Shown in pieces: positions 5,971-8,188 of a stretch of DNA of 8,188 nucleotides. This DNA comes from Deltaproteobacteria bacterium (GTDB taxonomy: Bacteria; Desulfobacterota; Desulfarculia; Desulfarculales; Desulfarculaceae): NCBI GenBank assembly GCA_020444165.1, contig JAHLLK010000132.1, positions 1 to 8,188 of the forward strand, written 5' to 3'. Each line of letters starts with the position of its first letter. Positions within the stretch are counted from its first letter, which is position 1. The notes below the pieces were generated by a model that did no database searches, was not told the DNA's origin, and saw nothing but the letters and a program-made list of their open reading frames with translations. The translations under genes and the position numbers were made by a program.

Positions 5971-5992
5971 TGATTTATGAGGAGGATTGTCC

Positions 5993-7339
5993 ATGGCCAA
6001 AGTAGCGCCCTTCAGGGCAGTGCGCTACAATCAGGAACTCGTTCCCAGTATGACTCAAGTGGTTACCCCGCCCTACGACGTGATCAGCGACGAGGAGCTG
6101 GAAGAGTTTTACGCGCGGGACCCGCACAATATCATCCGCATCGAGCTGAACCGCAAAAGGCCCGGCGACAACGCCCAGGACAACCGCTATCTCCGGTCCG
6201 CGGAGCATCTGCGGAACTGGCTGGCCCAGGGCTATCTGATCCGGGACGATAGGCCGGCCTTCTACATCAGCGAGACCACCTATCAGGACGCCCTGGGCGA
6301 CTCCAAGGTGCGTCACGGCTTCTTCACCCTCCTACGGGTGGAGGACCCCGAGGCGGCCCAGGTGCTGCCCCACGAGCGCACCTTCACCAGCCACAAGGAA
6401 GACCGCTTCCGGCTCACCGAGGCCACCCGGGCCAACGTGTCGCCCATCTTCGCCTTGTACCCTGACGACGACAACGAGGTCCAGACCGCCCTGGCCACCG
6501 CGCCCGGCAAGGTGCTCCTGGAGGATTTCGTGGACCCCATGGGGCTCCGCCAGAAACTCTACGCCGTGCGGGACCCCCAGGTCCAGGCCCGGGTGCAGGA
6601 CCTCATGGCCTCCAAGGTCATCTTCATCGCCGACGGTCACCATCGCTATGAGACTTCCCTGAACTACCGCAACTTCATGCGGGGGCAGCACCCCGAAGCC
6701 GGACCGGACGCCTCGTTCAACTACGTGATGACCTACCTCTGCTCCATGAGCGACCCCGGGCTCACCGTGTTCGCCTGCCACCGGGAGCTGCCCAACCTGC
6801 ACGGCTTCGCGGCCGAGGATTTCCTGCGCCTGGCCAAGCCCTACTTCGAGGTCGCCGAGGTCCCCATGCCCGCGGACCCGACCGAGGCCCGGGATTTCTT
6901 CACCGCGCGCATGGCCGAGGCCGGGGAAAAAGCCAACACCCTGGGCCTGGTCTCCACGGATTCCGACAAGCTCTACCTCCTGTCCCTGAAGCCCGGGGTC
7001 ATGGATCCCGCGGAGTCGCCGGATCTGGAGGGACCCCTGGCCGGCCTGGACGTGTCCGTCTTGACCCACGTGGTGCTGGACAAGATCCTGGGCCTGGACG
7101 AAGGGGCCCGGGACAAAGAGCACACCATCAAATACGTGGCCAACATGGCCAAGCTTTTCGGGGACGTGAAAGCCGGCAAGTCGCGCCTGGCCTTCCTGTT
7201 GAACCCCACCAAGGTGGAGCAGGTCAAGGCCGTGGCCGAGGCCGGCCTGACCATGCCCCGCAAGGCCACCTATTTCTACCCCAAGGTCCTCACCGGTCTG
7301 ACCATCAACCTGATGGATCCCGGGGAGACCGTGGGCTGA
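5993..7339 (+). CDS. DUF1015 family protein
   Basis: A 448-aa cytosolic protein that matches the DUF1015 family over its length. Family hallmarks are PFRAVRYN near the start, TPPYDVI (25-31), an HERT motif (127-130), the strongly conserved FIADGHHRYET (211-221) and the C-terminal KATYFYPKVLTGL (424-436). The biochemical function of the family was not established as far as I know. The DGHHRY motif resembles the signature of ParB/sulfiredoxin-fold serine kinases (the SerK type), which makes a phosphotransfer or nucleotide-binding role a reasonable guess but no more. There is no signal peptide or membrane segment. ATG at 5993 is preferred because GGAGG stands 7 nt upstream and MAKVAPFRAV is the typical family start; a TTG 6 nt earlier is less likely. 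It is followed after 16 nt by a methyltransferase gene on the same strand, suggesting cotranscription. Confidence 0.9.
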   Translation: MAKVAPFRAVRYNQELVPSMTQVVTPPYDVISDEELEEFYARDPHNIIRIELNRKRPGDNAQDNRYLRSAEHLRNWLAQGYLIRDDRPAFYISETTYQDALGDSKVRHGFFTLLRVEDPEAAQVLPHERTFTSHKEDRFRLTEATRANVSPIFALYPDDDNEVQTALATAPGKVLLEDFVDPMGLRQKLYAVRDPQVQARVQDLMASKVIFIADGHHRYETSLNYRNFMRGQHPEAGPDASFNYVMTYLCSMSDPGLTVFACHRELPNLHGFAAEDFLRLAKPYFEVAEVPMPADPTEARDFFTARMAEAGEKANTLGLVSTDSDKLYLLSLKPGVMDPAESPDLEGPLAGLDVSVLTHVVLDKILGLDEGARDKEHTIKYVANMAKLFGDVKAGKSRLAFLLNPTKVEQVKAVAEAGLTMPRKATYFYPKVLTGLTINLMDPGETVG

Positions 7340-7355
7340 AGCACCTGAGCGGCCC

Positions 7356-8117
7356 ATGGCGGAGCCCTCCTTTCCCGCCGGCCCCCCGCCGGAACTGGTG
7401 ACCGAGGACCGCCTGGGCCGCCATGTGTTTTTCCAGCCCCGCCAGGGCTACCGCTTCTCCATAGACAGCGTGCTGCTGGCCTCCTTCGCCACCCCGCCGG
7501 GCCCTGCGTCCCGCGGGGTGGTGGTGGATTTGGGGGCCGGCGCCGGAGTGCTGCCGGTGCTCCTGGCCGCCCGGGGCCTGGCCGGGCCTTTCCTGGCCGT
7601 GGAGATCGACCCCCTGGCCGCGGCCTGCTGCCGGGCCAACTTCGCCGCCGCCGGCCTGACCGGCCGGGTGCTGGAGGGCGACCTGGCCCAGGAGCGCCCG
7701 GAACTGCCGGCCGGCGGGGCCGCCCTGGTCATCACCAATCCCCCCTTTGGCCGCCCGGGCCACGGACGGCTGCCTCCCGAACCCTCCCGGGCCCGCGCCC
7801 GGCATGAACTGGCCCTGGACGCGAGCGCCCTGTGGGCCAGGGCGGCCCGCCTCCTGCCCCGGGGGGGTCGCCTGGCCCTGGCCTGGCCGGCCACCCGCCT
7901 GGCCGAGGCCCTGACCGGGCTGACCGCGGCCGGGCTGACCCCCAAACGGCTCCGCTGCGTGCACGGCCGGGCCACCCTGCCCGCCAAAACAGTCCTCCTG
8001 GAAGCCGCCAAACAGGGACGCCCCGGCCTGGCCGTGGAACCACCGCTCGTGGTGTACGCCGGGGGACAGGAGCACACGCCGGAAGTGCAGGCGATTTACC
8101 GGGAACTGTGTGGTTGA
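7356..8117 (+). CDS. TrmN6/YfiC-type SAM-dependent methyltransferase
   Basis: A 253-aa Rossmann-fold methyltransferase of the group that contains TrmN6 (YfiC), which N6-methylates A37 of tRNA1(Val). The N-terminal part FQPRQGYRFSIDSVLLASF (26-44) is characteristic of that group. DLGAGAG (58-64) is motif I, which binds S-adenosylmethionine, and EID (83-85) ends strand 2. NPPF (128-131) is the catalytic motif IV of N6-adenine and related amino methyltransferases. The ARHEL segment (148-152) is also conserved in the group. Length is normal. The ATG start gives the expected N-terminus, although the ribosome binding site is weak, which fits translational coupling to the gene ending 16 nt upstream. 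The exact target (tRNA position or another substrate) is uncertain, because this group is annotated by similarity in most bacteria. The last 71 nt of the window hold no clear terminator. Confidence 0.8.
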   Translation: MAEPSFPAGPPPELVTEDRLGRHVFFQPRQGYRFSIDSVLLASFATPPGPASRGVVVDLGAGAGVLPVLLAARGLAGPFLAVEIDPLAAACCRANFAAAGLTGRVLEGDLAQERPELPAGGAALVITNPPFGRPGHGRLPPEPSRARARHELALDASALWARAARLLPRGGRLALAWPATRLAEALTGLTAAGLTPKRLRCVHGRATLPAKTVLLEAAKQGRPGLAVEPPLVVYAGGQEHTPEVQAIYRELCG

Positions 8118-8188
8118 GGGAGGGGGAGAAGAGGAGACTGCTGCACAAAGACGCGCAGGTTCTTCAGATCGCTTTGTTGGTCTTGGGT

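Noticed and set aside
6332..7357. Long minus-strand open frame opposite the DUF1015 gene
   Set aside because: It is an antisense shadow of a well-conserved protein and has no recognisable domain.
8096..8188. Partial gene at the right edge: an open minus-strand frame ending at 8096, or a plus-strand frame from a GTG at 8108
   Set aside because: Both are under 32 codons, show no recognisable motif and cannot be told apart from chance.

Overview
The window is GC-rich bacterial chromosome. Codon use, the DUF1015 protein and the small Cys4 zinc-ribbon protein suggest a Desulfobacterota-like (deltaproteobacterial) genome. That placement is an inference from gene content, since the window holds no rRNA or other phylogenetic marker.

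Layout. (1) Bases 1-54 are the inner end of a hairpin-rich repeat cut by the window edge. (2) Bases 55 to about 335 are a frame-broken relic of an IS5-like transposase, ending in a 16-bp perfect inverted repeat (331-369). (3) A 456-aa APC-superfamily amino-acid permease lies on the minus strand (616-1986). (4) A MITE-like element (2231-2424) is built almost entirely of hairpins, is flanked by CTAG direct repeats and is an inverted copy of the repeat at 1-54. (5) A 706-aa exported multicopper oxidase of the CotA laccase type lies on the minus strand (2425-4545), and its stop codon falls inside the CTAG duplication of the MITE. (6) A non-coding stretch (4546-5180) holds an AT-rich promoter-like segment, a 17-bp operator-like palindrome and a GC hairpin. 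(7) A 67-aa zinc-ribbon protein is encoded on the minus strand (5181-5384). (8) About 600 bp of non-coding DNA carries several hairpins, two of them terminator-like. (9) A plus-strand pair follows: a DUF1015 protein (5993-7339) and, 16 nt later, a TrmN6/YfiC-type methyltransferase (7356-8117).

How it fits together. The plus-strand pair looks like a small housekeeping operon. The minus-strand genes look like separate units: the zinc ribbon has its own leader, the oxidase its own strong ribosome binding site and upstream AT island, and the permease is separated from the oxidase by the MITE. The main accessory signal is the inverted pair of MITE-like repeats flanking the permease and the IS5 relic. 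Their CTAG duplications fit the YTAR target preference of IS5-family transposases, so the relic, or an intact relative elsewhere in the genome, is a plausible source of the transposase that moved them. I found no convincing new multi-gene system. The strongest candidates for something undescribed are the MITE family and its insertion at a stop codon, the operator-like palindrome, and the leader hairpins before the DUF1015 gene.
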